DNA of 64,000 nt. Source: Rhodopseudomonas sp. P2A-2r (GTDB lineage: Bacteria; Pseudomonadota; Alphaproteobacteria; Rhizobiales; Xanthobacteraceae). Positions 51,939 through 60,279 of this stretch are shown one piece after another. The stretch spans positions 5,550,001 to 5,614,000 of the forward strand of contig NZ_CP110389.1 of the NCBI RefSeq assembly GCF_026015985.1. Direction: 5' to 3'. How positions within the stretch are numbered: the first letter of the stretch is position 1; each line of letters begins with the position of its first letter. Under the pieces are notes generated by a model that saw only the letters and a list, made by a program, of their open reading frames with translations, did no database searches and was not told the DNA's origin. The position numbers were made by a program, and so were the translations under genes.

Positions 51939-51969
51939 CAAAACGCCCCGCTCTGCGGGGCGTTTTTCT
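51939..51969 (+). terminator. Intrinsic terminator of rpmE
   Basis: AAAACGCCCCGC / GCGGGGCGTTTT perfect stem with a three-base loop, followed by TTTTTCTTTG. This is the clearest Rho-independent terminator in the window. Confidence 0.93.
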
Positions 51970-52034
51970 TTGTGCCGTCCACAAGATCGAGCGGTATTCC
52001 GATGTGGCATCACGCCACAGCAGCGGACGGGCGA

Positions 52035-53117
52035 TCACGCCGCGGTCGCACCGCTCCTGCGCGGCAACAACGCCCCCGCAATTGTGGCGCGGCCGGGCAT
52101 CTCGACGAAGCGATAGCTCAGTTCGGCCAGCAGCCAGATTGCGGCGAAGCAGGCAACAGCCGCCGCCACATAGACTCCCTCGCTCTGGCCAAAATGCCGC
52201 CAGGTACGCACCGCAAAGCTCACGAACAGCGGATGGATGAGGTAGATCGAATAGGAGATGATGCCGAGGCGGTAGACCAGCGCATTGCCGAACAGCCATT
52301 GCGCCATGCGGCCGTCGCGCGACAGCACCGCGACCAGCGGAATGAACAGAAAATACAGCGGCAAGTCGCTGCGGCTGAACATGCCCACCGCGACCATCGC
52401 CATGAGAATGCCGATCACCAGCGCGTCCTGCACCGCCATCGACAGCCGGTCGAGGATGTCAGCGAAACGGAAGATCGCCAGTCCCAGCGTGAAGCCGGCC
52501 ACGGCGCGGACCAACGGATAGAACGAATTGCCGTTGACCACATCGAGCGAGCCGCCGGAGCCCCGGCCGCTGACGCTGACGGCATAGATCGCGACGAAGG
52601 CAGCCAGTACGGCGATGCCTGCGGTCGCCGCACTCTTGCGCAATGTGAACGCCATCAGGATCGGCAGCAGCAGATAGGAGCCCATCTCGGCGCTCGCCGC
52701 CCAGGCCACGCCGATCACCGGATAGATGTACAGGCCCCATCCGGTCATCATCAGCAGATTGCCGACCCAGTCCCATGCCGAATACATCGACAGATGGTCG
52801 CCTGACAGACCGGCCGCCATCTTTGCCACATAGAACAGGCCGATGACGAAATAGGCCGGGTACAGCCGCGCCACGCGCTTCACCATGAAGGTGGAGAATT
52901 TGCTGAGCGTGAGGTGAGCAAAGGCGTCCTTGTAGGTCAGCGCCATCACATAGCCGCTGAGCATGAAGAACAGATCGACCAGCAGATAGCCGAACGGAAT
53001 CCGGAAATACGAGGCGGTGCCGCCGGTGGCGAGCTGAACGTCGCCGAAGTGATAGACCACAATGACCGCGGCGGCGACGCCTCGCACGCCGGTCAGTGCC
53101 CTGATATCAGATGCCAT
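52035..53117 (-). CDS. Acyltransferase-3 family membrane protein
   Basis: 360 residues with about ten spans. The family N-terminus is DIRALTGVRGVAAAVIVVYH then FGDVQ, carrying the catalytic His in the R-G-x-A-A-x-x-V-x-x-x-H motif. YLLVDLFFMLSGYVMALTYK and VKRVARLYPAYFVIGLFYVA follow. OafA/NolL-type enzymes O-acylate surface polysaccharides or Nod factors using cytoplasmic acyl-CoA. There is no SGNH fusion domain. GAGGGGC before the ATG at 53117 supports the start over ATG 53132. It stands alone; the target sugar is unknown. Confidence 0.92.
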   Translation of the reverse strand: MASDIRALTGVRGVAAAVIVVYHFGDVQLATGGTASYFRIPFGYLLVDLFFMLSGYVMALTYKDAFAHLTLSKFSTFMVKRVARLYPAYFVIGLFYVAKMAAGLSGDHLSMYSAWDWVGNLLMMTGWGLYIYPVIGVAWAASAEMGSYLLLPILMAFTLRKSAATAGIAVLAAFVAIYAVSVSGRGSGGSLDVVNGNSFYPLVRAVAGFTLGLAIFRFADILDRLSMAVQDALVIGILMAMVAVGMFSRSDLPLYFLFIPLVAVLSRDGRMAQWLFGNALVYRLGIISYSIYLIHPLFVSFAVRTWRHFGQSEGVYVAAAVACFAAIWLLAELSYRFVEMPGRATIAGALLPRRSGATAA

Positions 53118-53230
53118 GATAGTGCCCCTCATCTAGCGAGGGGATACTTAGCGCACTTTAGCGGTGGTTGGCTGCGCAACAGTTTGGCATTCCCGCCACA
53201 CCAATCGGCGTGGCGGGAAATGACGGGATC

Positions 53231-53743
53231 TCAGCGCTCGAACGCCGCCTTCAGACGATTCATCTGCGGCACCAGCGGATTGCCGATCGACGCCTGCTCC
53301 GAGACCGGGGCATGAATGGTGCCATCGAGGCGGCGAACCTTGGTCTGCAAGGCCATCGAACGGGCAATCAATTCCTGCAATTGCTGCGGCAGCTTCAACA
53401 ACATGTCGTCGGGACTGGGATCAGCCGCGCTGAGCTTGACCTTGGTCTTTTCGCGGTTGGCCTGGGAGAGCGTCATCTCGCCCTCCTTGACCGCACGGTG
53501 CAGCAGCAGCCAGGACGCGAGCTGCATCAGCCGTGTGGTAAGCCGCATGCTTTCGGTGGCGTAGGTCAGGCTGACCGAACGATCGAGCGCCTTGGCCTCG
53601 AGGCGCCCTGCACCGTCCAGATACGCCGCCGTCTCCTCGACCAGGTCCATGCCCTCCCGGAACAGGGTGCCGAACGCCGCTGAGTTGGTCAGCCGCTCGC
53701 TGAACTGAACAAGAGCGGTTTCGCTGTGCAAACGATCCGACAT
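53231..53743 (-). CDS. DUF1465 family protein
   Basis: 170 residues, helical and cytoplasmic: VQFSERLTNSAAFGTLFREG then MDLVEETAAYLDGAGRLEAK, YATESMRLTTRLMQLASWLL, LHRAVKEGEMTLSQANREKT. This is the Rhizobiales DUF1465 family. It contains no enzyme motifs I recognise. In Caulobacter the relative is a regulator associated with the cell cycle (ZitP/RcdA-like fold); RcdA similarity is plausible from the helical pattern but unproved here. The start at 53743 has GAGG upstream. Confidence 0.85.
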   Translation of the reverse strand: MSDRLHSETALVQFSERLTNSAAFGTLFREGMDLVEETAAYLDGAGRLEAKALDRSVSLTYATESMRLTTRLMQLASWLLLHRAVKEGEMTLSQANREKTKVKLSAADPSPDDMLLKLPQQLQELIARSMALQTKVRRLDGTIHAPVSEQASIGNPLVPQMNRLKAAFER

Positions 53744-53894
53744 AGTTAACGCCTCACGCAAATGAATGTCCGCCGGCCGCAAAACAACCGGCTTTATGAT
53801 GAACAAATCATTGCGCGCGCCGGACGGAGAGTCCAGCGGCGCGAAAATTAATCACTCGTTATGGTTTCCAGCGCCATGCCGGCACCAACGACGC

Positions 53895-53921
53895 AAAAAA
53901 GAGCCGCCGTTTCCGGCGGCT
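53895..53921 (-). terminator. Intrinsic terminator (minus strand)
   Basis: Stem AGCCGCCG / CGGCGGCT with a 4-base loop, followed on the minus strand by TCTTTTTTGCG. A strong Rho-independent terminator between DUF1192 and DUF1465. Confidence 0.8.
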
Positions 53922-53988
53922 TTGAAGTTGATAACAGGGAGGCGTCAAACAGAGTGGACAGGAGCCACTCGGTGTCCAAACAAGGACA
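53895..53988 (-). ncRNA. Candidate trans-acting small RNA
   Basis: On the minus strand a TATTAC -10-like box (54000-53995) is followed by a transcript of about 94 bases: hairpin TGTCC-TTGTTT-GGACA, hairpin GAGTGG-CTCCTGT-CCACTC, a single-stranded stretch GACGCCTCCCTGTTATC with an anti-Shine-Dalgarno CCTCC, then the terminator hairpin AGCCGCCG-GAAA-CGGCGGCT and T6 at 53900-53895. This is the build of rhizobial Hfq-dependent riboregulators. No protein-coding gene upstream on this strand needs that terminator (the nearest starts its stop at 54261). Not matched to any known family. Confidence 0.5.
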
Positions 53989-54260
53989 ATTCAAGTAATA
54001 TCCGGGAAAGCTTAATTGCCCGTAAATGAGCGGGTTTTCTTCACATGTTGTTTGCCATCCCGCATGACGTGTCTCAAAACGGGACTGCGATGTCGGCGCG
54101 CATCAAAAGCGATGCGCCCTCGCGAAGCAAAGCTTGCTCCGCTCCACATGTTCGGGATCCAGGTTCGCGGCGACAAAGCCGAACTCCGGACAGGCTGCGC
54201 GCACCGTTGCGAACAGCAGCGCGTTGCGCAGCATCCGGGCAAGGGCGCCTTCGCGCTTTC
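53989..54260. other. Intergenic stretch upstream of the sRNA candidate
   Basis: About 270 bases between the sRNA candidate and the DUF1192 stop. It contains GCTCATTTACGGGC on the minus strand as a possible -35 region for the sRNA. I see no gene with a ribosome site in any frame; the few open frames have no recognisable family. Confidence 0.4.
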
Positions 54261-54452
54261 TCAGCTTTTGAAAAAACGATCCGCAGCGTCGCGCGTGGCG
54301 CGCTTGAGTTGCATGCTGGATTGCAATCGCTGGATCTCCGCATTGAGCAAAGCGATGCGCTCGGCGAGTTCCTCGACCGACAGCAGGGTCAGGTCCTGGC
54401 CGATCTCGTGGCTGACCTTCTTTTTCGGCTTGTCTTCGTCGTCGATCGCCAT
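54261..54452 (-). CDS. DUF1192 family small protein
   Basis: 63 residues: MAIDDEDKPKKKVSHEIGQD then LTLLSVEELAERIALLNAEI and QRLQSSMQLKRATRDAADRF. This exactly follows the DUF1192 pattern, a charged N-terminus, LSV-EL-ERI-LL-AEI and a coiled-coil end with ADRFFK. Conserved across Rhizobiales next to a quinone oxidoreductase, as here (divergent, 100 bases apart). Function unknown, probably a small adaptor. Confidence 0.9.
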   Translation of the reverse strand: MAIDDEDKPKKKVSHEIGQDLTLLSVEELAERIALLNAEIQRLQSSMQLKRATRDAADRFFKS

Positions 54453-54552
54453 GGGTACCCCGTCTGCAACGGTCAGTGGGATGGTTGCCAGCCCTTGCGC
54501 GGCTGTCTAATCAGGGTCTCTTCGATACCCCCGTTCGCCGCAAGGACAAATC

Positions 54553-55551
54553 ATGGAAAAGCTGCCCGCGCAAATGACCGTCATTGGCATCAGCAAGCCC
54601 GGCGGCCCCGAAGTGCTGTTACCCGAGACCCGCCCGGTCCCGATGCCCGGTCCCGGCGAGATCCTGGTCAAGGTCGCCGCCGCCGGGGTCAACCGACCGG
54701 ACGTGGCGCAGCGCTCCGGCAGCTATCCGCCGCCGCCCGGTGCCTCCGACCTGCCCGGCCTCGAAATCTCCGGCGAGGTGGTGGCTCTCGGCGAAGGCGC
54801 CAGCAAGCACAAGATCGGTGACAAGGTGATGTCGCTGGTGGCCGGCGGCGGCTACGCGCAATATTGCATCGCGCCGGACGCCCAGGCCATGACCGTGCCT
54901 GACGGGTTCTCGATGATCGAGGCCGGCGCCACCGCCGAAACGCTGATGACGGTGTGGCACAATGTGTTCGAGCGCGGCGGCTTGCAACCCGGCGAGACCG
55001 TGCTGATCCATGGCGGCTCCTCCGGCATCGGCACCATGGCGATCCAGCTCGCCAAGGCATTCGGCTCAAAAGTGATCGTCACCGTCGGCTCGCAGGACAA
55101 GGCCGACGCCTGCCTCAAGCTCGGCGCCGACCACGCCATCAATTACAAGACCGAGGACTTCGTCGCCCGCGTCAAGGAGATCACCGACGGCAACGGCGTC
55201 GAGTTAATCCTCGACATGGTCGGCGGCGACTATGTCGACAAAAATTACGACGCCGCGGCAATGGACGGCCGCATCGTCCAGATCGCGGTGCTGAACGGCA
55301 TGAAGGCTACAGTCAACATCTCCAAGATCATGCGAAAGCGGCTGCATCATACCGGCTCGACGCTGCGGCCGCGCTCCGCCGCCGACAAGGCGGCCATGGT
55401 GCGGGCCATCGAGGCCAATGTGCTGCCGCTGCTGCGCGACGGAAAGGTGAAACCCTTGATGGACAGCACGTTCCCGCTGGAACAGGCCGCCGACGCTCAT
55501 CGGCGGATGGAATCCAGCCAACATATTGGCAAAATTGTGTTGGTCGTTTAG
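54553..55551 (+). CDS. NAD(P)H:quinone oxidoreductase (zeta-crystallin/PIG3 type)
   Basis: 332 residues, medium-chain dehydrogenase/reductase without the zinc-ligand pattern. The N-terminus MTVIGISKPGGPEVLLPETR then PVPMPGPGEILVKVAAAGVN is typical. The NADPH Rossmann site is VLIHGGSSGIGTMAIQLAKA. KADACLKLGADHAINYKTED, DMVGGDYVDKNYDAAAMDGR and PLMDSTFPLEQAADAHRRME follow. Reduces quinones or enones by hydride transfer. The ATG at 54553 is 45 bases after the divergent control region with a DUF1192 gene. Confidence 0.93.
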   Translation: MEKLPAQMTVIGISKPGGPEVLLPETRPVPMPGPGEILVKVAAAGVNRPDVAQRSGSYPPPPGASDLPGLEISGEVVALGEGASKHKIGDKVMSLVAGGGYAQYCIAPDAQAMTVPDGFSMIEAGATAETLMTVWHNVFERGGLQPGETVLIHGGSSGIGTMAIQLAKAFGSKVIVTVGSQDKADACLKLGADHAINYKTEDFVARVKEITDGNGVELILDMVGGDYVDKNYDAAAMDGRIVQIAVLNGMKATVNISKIMRKRLHHTGSTLRPRSAADKAAMVRAIEANVLPLLRDGKVKPLMDSTFPLEQAADAHRRMESSQHIGKIVLVV

Positions 55552-55672
55552 CCGGGGTAACTGGCGGGAAACCCTTTGATAATCCTCACTTTCATGTCAT
55601 TTATCGCGTGTCGGAACAGGCCCTGCCCCGCAGGCCGCGTTCCGCTCACGGGTTGAAAGCGGAGTACTGACA

Positions 55673-58552
55673 TTGCGTCTGATCAGGTGGCTTGCGCCCC
55701 TCGCGCTGGGCCTCATGATTGCTGTTGCCGCGCAACCGGCACGCGCCATCGATGCGGTCAGTGTCCGCAGCGACGCGCCCGCAATCGACCTCACGGCTAT
55801 CCTCGAGTATCAGCGCAGCGACACCGATCGCATCCAGGTCTCCACCGCGCCTGGCACCGACGGCATCGTCCGCCGCATCGAGGTCCGCGGCCGCGAAGCC
55901 GGCCAGAACTGGGTGGTGTTCGCGCTTGCCAACAACACCGACGACCAACTCGACCGCCTGATCGTCGCGCCGCATTACCGGATCGTCTCGTCCGGGCTGC
56001 TATGGCCCGATCTCGGCCTGTCCCGCATCGCCACCATCACGCCGTCCACCGGCGATCGTCCGGAACGGCAGGACTCCGCCACCGCGGACATCTTCCGGGT
56101 CACGCTCGACCCCGGCGCGGTGATCACCTTCGTCGCCGAATTGCGCACCGACAAGCTGCCGCAGCTCTATCTGTGGGAGCCGGAAGCCTACAAGGACAAG
56201 GTCAACTCCTTCACGCTATACCAGGGCATCGTGATCGGCATTTCCGGCCTGCTGGCGCTGGTGCTGACTATCCTGTTCGTGGTCAAGGGCAGCATCATGT
56301 TCCCCGCCGCCGCCGCGCTGGCCTGGGCCGTGCTGGTCTATATCGGCGTCGACTTCGGCTTCTGGGGCAAGGTGCTCGACATGTCCGCCGGCGCCGAGCG
56401 CGTGTGGCGCGCTTCGGGCGAAGCGATCCTCGCGGCCACCCTGCTGGTGTTCCTGTTCGCCTATCTCAACCTCAGCCGCTGGCATGTGCGCTACTCGCAC
56501 ATCACGCTGGCGTGGCTGGTCTTCCTCGGCTCGCTGGTGGCGCTGGCGCTGTTCGATCCCGCGGTAGCTTCCGGCATCGCCCGCATCTCGCTGGTGCTGA
56601 TCGCCTTCGCCGGTTTCGGCCTGATCATCTATCTCTCGACCCATGGCTTCGACCGCGCGGTACTGCTGATCCCGACCTGGTTCCTGCTGGTGGTCTGGGT
56701 CGTCGCCGCCGGCATGGCGGTGGCGGGGTCAGTCACCAACGACATCGTCGGCCCGGCCCTGCTCGGCGGCCTGGTGCTTATCGTGATGCTGATCGGCTTC
56801 ACAGTGATGCAGCATGCCTTCGCCGGCGGCGGCGCCACCAACGGTATCGTCTCCGATGTCGAGCGCCGCGCTCTGGCGCTGACCGGCTCGGGCGACCTGA
56901 TCTGGGACTGGGACGTCTCCGCCGACAAGGTATTCACCAGCCCCGAGACCGAACATCTGCTCGGGCTGAAACGCGGCACGCTGGAAGGCCCTGCCGCGAA
57001 ATGGCTCGAAGTGCTGCATCCGCTCGATCAGGACCGGTTCAGGGCCGCGCTCGACAGCGTGCTCGATCAGCGCCGCGGCCGTCTGGTGCAGGATTTCCGG
57101 CTGCGCACCCCGGACGGCCATTTCATGTGGTTTGCGCTGAAGGCGCGCCCGGTGGTCGGCTCCGACGGCGAAGTCTCGCGCGTGGTCGGCACGCTGACCG
57201 ACGTCACCGAAGCCAAGAATGCCGAAGAACGCATGCTGCACGACTCCGTGCACGACAACCTCACCGGACTGCCCAACCGCAAGCTGTTCATCGACCGCCT
57301 CAACGCGGTGGCCAATCTCGCCAAGACCATCCCGACATTGCGGCCGACCCTGATGGTGATCGACCTCGACCGCTTCAAGCAGGTCAACGATTCGGTCGGC
57401 ATCGCGGTCGGCGATTCGATCCTGCTGACGCTGGCGCGCCGCCTGACCCGCATCCTGAAGCCGCAGGACACCCTGGCCCGGCTCGCCGGCGACCAGTTCG
57501 GCCTGATCCTGATGTCCGAGCAGGACCCCGCCAAGATCACCGCCTTCGCCGAGACCATTCGCAAGACCATCCGCGCGCCCATCGCCTTCAACGACCGCGA
57601 GATCTTCCTGACCGCATCGATCGGCCTCGCGCTTAGCGATCCCGCCGTGCAGCTCACTGATGAGATCATCAAGGACGCCGAGCTGGCGATGTATCACTCC
57701 AAGCGCATCGGCGGCGACCGCATCGACGTCTACAAGCCCGCGATGCGCGCCCGCAAGACCGACCGGCTGACGCTGGAGTCCGAACTGCGCCGCGCCATCG
57801 AGCGTCAGGAAATCACCATCCTGTACCAGCCGATCGTGCGGCTGGAGGATCGATCCATCGCCGGCTTCGAGGCGCTGGCGCGCTGGGATCATCCCAAGCT
57901 CGGCCGCATGTCGCCGGTGGAATTCATCGCCATCGCCGAGGAAATCGGACTGATCATCGACCTCGGCATGTTCGTGATGGACCAGACCGCCAAGCAGCTG
58001 GCGATCTGGCAGCGCGCGATGCGCTCGCGCGAGCCGATCTTCGCCAGCGTCAACGTGTCGTCGCGGCAGTTGCTGCGCCACGACCTGCTGCATGACATCC
58101 GCACCGTGCTGTCGCGCTCGTCGGTCGCGCGCGGAACGCTCAAGCTGGAGCTGACGGAATCGCTGGTGATGGAAAACCCGGAACACGCGGCGCAAATGCT
58201 GCACCGAATCCGCGAGCTCGGCACCGGCCTGTCACTGGACGATTTCGGCACCGGCCACTCATCGCTGAGCTACCTGCAGCGCTTCCCGTTCGACACGCTG
58301 AAGATCGACCAGTCCTTCGTCCGCACCACCGCGCGCGGCACCCGCCCGGTGATCCTGAAGTCGATCATCGCCATGGCCCACGATCTCGGCATGGACGTGG
58401 TCGCAGAGGGCGTCGAGACCGATTCCGACGCCGTCGAGCTTTACCAGCTCGGTTGCGAATACGCGCAGGGCTTTGCCTTCGGCGAGCCGATGGACGCCGA
58501 TGCGGCGATGCGGATGTTGACGGAAGAGCAGCGGCTGGAAGCAGCGAGCTGA
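55673..58552 (+). CDS. Membrane c-di-GMP phosphodiesterase (PAS / degenerate GGDEF / EAL)
   Basis: 959 residues. Signal peptide or first span, a periplasmic domain to about 180, then seven spans (LYQGIVIGISGLLALVLTIL ... LLGGLVLIVMLIGFTVMQHA) to about 380. A PAS/PAC region (SGDLIWDWDVSADKVFTSPE) and a GGDEF domain (DNLTGLPNRKLFIDRLN) whose signature reads AGDQF follow. The EAL domain is complete: IAGFEALARWDHP, ESLVMEN, DDFGTGHSSLSYLQRFP, TLKIDQSF, VAEGVETDSDA. So it should degrade c-di-GMP while the GGDEF domain senses nucleotide. TTG start with GGAG eight bases upstream. Confidence 0.9.
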   Translation: MRLIRWLAPLALGLMIAVAAQPARAIDAVSVRSDAPAIDLTAILEYQRSDTDRIQVSTAPGTDGIVRRIEVRGREAGQNWVVFALANNTDDQLDRLIVAPHYRIVSSGLLWPDLGLSRIATITPSTGDRPERQDSATADIFRVTLDPGAVITFVAELRTDKLPQLYLWEPEAYKDKVNSFTLYQGIVIGISGLLALVLTILFVVKGSIMFPAAAALAWAVLVYIGVDFGFWGKVLDMSAGAERVWRASGEAILAATLLVFLFAYLNLSRWHVRYSHITLAWLVFLGSLVALALFDPAVASGIARISLVLIAFAGFGLIIYLSTHGFDRAVLLIPTWFLLVVWVVAAGMAVAGSVTNDIVGPALLGGLVLIVMLIGFTVMQHAFAGGGATNGIVSDVERRALALTGSGDLIWDWDVSADKVFTSPETEHLLGLKRGTLEGPAAKWLEVLHPLDQDRFRAALDSVLDQRRGRLVQDFRLRTPDGHFMWFALKARPVVGSDGEVSRVVGTLTDVTEAKNAEERMLHDSVHDNLTGLPNRKLFIDRLNAVANLAKTIPTLRPTLMVIDLDRFKQVNDSVGIAVGDSILLTLARRLTRILKPQDTLARLAGDQFGLILMSEQDPAKITAFAETIRKTIRAPIAFNDREIFLTASIGLALSDPAVQLTDEIIKDAELAMYHSKRIGGDRIDVYKPAMRARKTDRLTLESELRRAIERQEITILYQPIVRLEDRSIAGFEALARWDHPKLGRMSPVEFIAIAEEIGLIIDLGMFVMDQTAKQLAIWQRAMRSREPIFASVNVSSRQLLRHDLLHDIRTVLSRSSVARGTLKLELTESLVMENPEHAAQMLHRIRELGTGLSLDDFGTGHSSLSYLQRFPFDTLKIDQSFVRTTARGTRPVILKSIIAMAHDLGMDVVAEGVETDSDAVELYQLGCEYAQGFAFGEPMDADAAMRMLTEEQRLEAAS

Positions 58553-58618
58553 AGTTGCGTTTGTGCGCCGCCAGGTTGGCGGCGGTGGCCAGACGTTGAC
58601 AGCACGAAAGCCGTCAGG

Positions 58619-59257
58619 TCAGGCGTGGCCGGCCTCGTTGGACAGCATGCCGGGATCAATGCCGATCTTGTTGAGGGCGCGGAGGTATTTGGCCTCGACG
58701 TCGCCGCCGAAAATCAGATCCTCGTCGGCCGCGCAGTGCAGCCAGCCATTGCCCTGGATCTCGGTCTCGAGCTGCCCGGGCGCCCAGCCGGCATAGCCCA
58801 GCGCCAGTATGGCGTGCTTCGGCCCGCCGCCCTTTGCGATGGCCCGCAGGATATCCACCGTCGCGGTGAGGCAGATGCCATCGTCGATCGGCAGCGTGGC
58901 GTCCTTGATGAAGAAGTCGCTGGAATGCAGCACGAATCCGCGGCCGGTTTCCACCGGGCCGCCCTTCAGCACCTTCATGGATTCGGCATTTTCCGGCAGC
59001 TTGATCTGGTCGGCCTTATCGATGATCTCGAGCTGAACCAGCAGTTCCGGAAAATCGATGCTTCCCGCCGGGCGATTGACGATGATGCCCATGGCACCTT
59101 CGGAGGAATGCGCGCAGACGTAGATCACCGAGCGCGCGAACCGTTCGTCTTCCATCACCGGCATGGCGATCAGCAACTGGCCGTCGAGATAACTGCCGGA
59201 CGAGGTGTTCTCGCTCGTGCTCCGGCTTTTCCTGGTCCGCTTGCGTGTCGGTTCCAT
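58619..59257 (-). CDS. YqgE/AlgH family protein (DUF179)
   Basis: 212 residues: basic N-terminus [20 protein letters not shown], then [20 protein letters not shown] then [20 protein letters not shown] then [39 protein letters not shown] [20 protein letters not shown]. AlgH-type proteins are conserved, structurally known and have been linked to redox or regulatory roles without an agreed function. The start at 59257 follows the family; a longer frame to 59548 overlaps the divergent DsbD-like gene. Only 66 bases lie between it and the converging EAL gene. Confidence 0.9.
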   Translation of the reverse strand: MEPTRKRTRKSRSTSENTSSGSYLDGQLLIAMPVMEDERFARSVIYVCAHSSEGAMGIIVNRPAGSIDFPELLVQLEIIDKADQIKLPENAESMKVLKGGPVETGRGFVLHSSDFFIKDATLPIDDGICLTATVDILRAIAKGGGPKHAILALGYAGWAPGQLETEIQGNGWLHCAADEDLIFGGDVEAKYLRALNKIGIDPGMLSNEAGHA

Positions 59258-59393
59258 CGGCAAAGCGCTCTCGTGTTGGTGCCCATCCTGATATTGGGTG
59301 TGTCGTCTGTCAATCAACCTTCGCAGCGCACCTAAAATCGGTATCACAAGCAGTTCAGTGGTTTCAGACGACCGCTCCCTGTAAGAAAACGCT

Positions 59394-60227
59394 ATGAAAA
59401 CGATGGTTCCCGCCGGTCTCACCGGCCTGTTCGCCGGGCTGCTGGCCCTATCCGCCCCGTCCGGTGCCCACGCGCAGGACGCATCGGCGTGGCAGAAGGA
59501 CCGCCATTCCAGTATCCAATTGCTGGCGGGCTCGCGCAGCGGCGGCACGGTCTTGGGCGGCGTGGCGTTCCAGCTCGATCCCGGATGGCATACCTACTGG
59601 CGCGATCCTGGCGACTCCGGTGTGCCGCCGCGCTTCGACTTCTCCAAATCCGACAATGTGGCATCGGTCACCGCACTGTGGCCTGCGCCGCAGCGGTTCG
59701 ACGATGGTGCCGGCGGGCAGTCGATCGGCTATCGGACGGGGGTCCTGATGCCGCTGCGAGATCGTGGCGAAGCATTCCGACAAGCCGCTGACGCTGCGCG
59801 CCACCATCAACTATGCGGTCTGTGAAAAGCTCTGCGTACCGGTGGAGGCCAGCGCCGAGCTCGCCTTCAATAGCCCCGCCAGCACCTCGGACAGCGCGCT
59901 CCACGCCGCTCTCGCGACGGTACCGAAGCCCGCCAAGGTCGGCGACGACAATCCGCTGACCATCCGGAGCGTCAAGCGCGAGGACAAGACCGTGCTGGTC
60001 GACGTGACCGCTCCGGAGACCGGCGAGGTAAGCCTGCTGGCCGAAGGCCCGACCTCGGACTGGGCGCTGCCGGCACCGAAGCAGGTCAGCTCAGGCCCTG
60101 CCGGGGCGCGCCGCTTCGCGTTCGACCTGACTGGCCTGCCGCCCGGCGCGACTGCCGAGGGGCAGCCCTGAAGCTCACTTTGCTGGGCGCGGACCAGGCG
60201 TACGAATTCGACGTCAAACTGCCGTAG
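59394..60227 (+). pseudogene. DsbD-alpha-like periplasmic thiol protein, two frameshifts
   Basis: Signal peptide ([20 protein letters not shown]...AQ), then [14 protein letters not shown] and [20 protein letters not shown]. At 59756-59764 (after VLMPLR) the frame shifts. The next part, AKHSDKPLTLRATINYAVCE then KLCVPVEASAEL, carries the C-x5-C pair of DsbD-alpha. A second break at the C3 run 60166-60168 leads to LKLTLLGADQAYEFDVKLP. Corrected length is about 278. Without a membrane domain it would accept electrons from a DsbD/CcdA-like partner. Two breaks in one gene argue for real decay more than the single-break genes do, but errors remain possible. Confidence 0.7.
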
Positions 60228-60279
60228 GCCCCGTAGCGGCCCCGTCCAGCGCATCGCCCAACCGGATATTAAGGATTCT

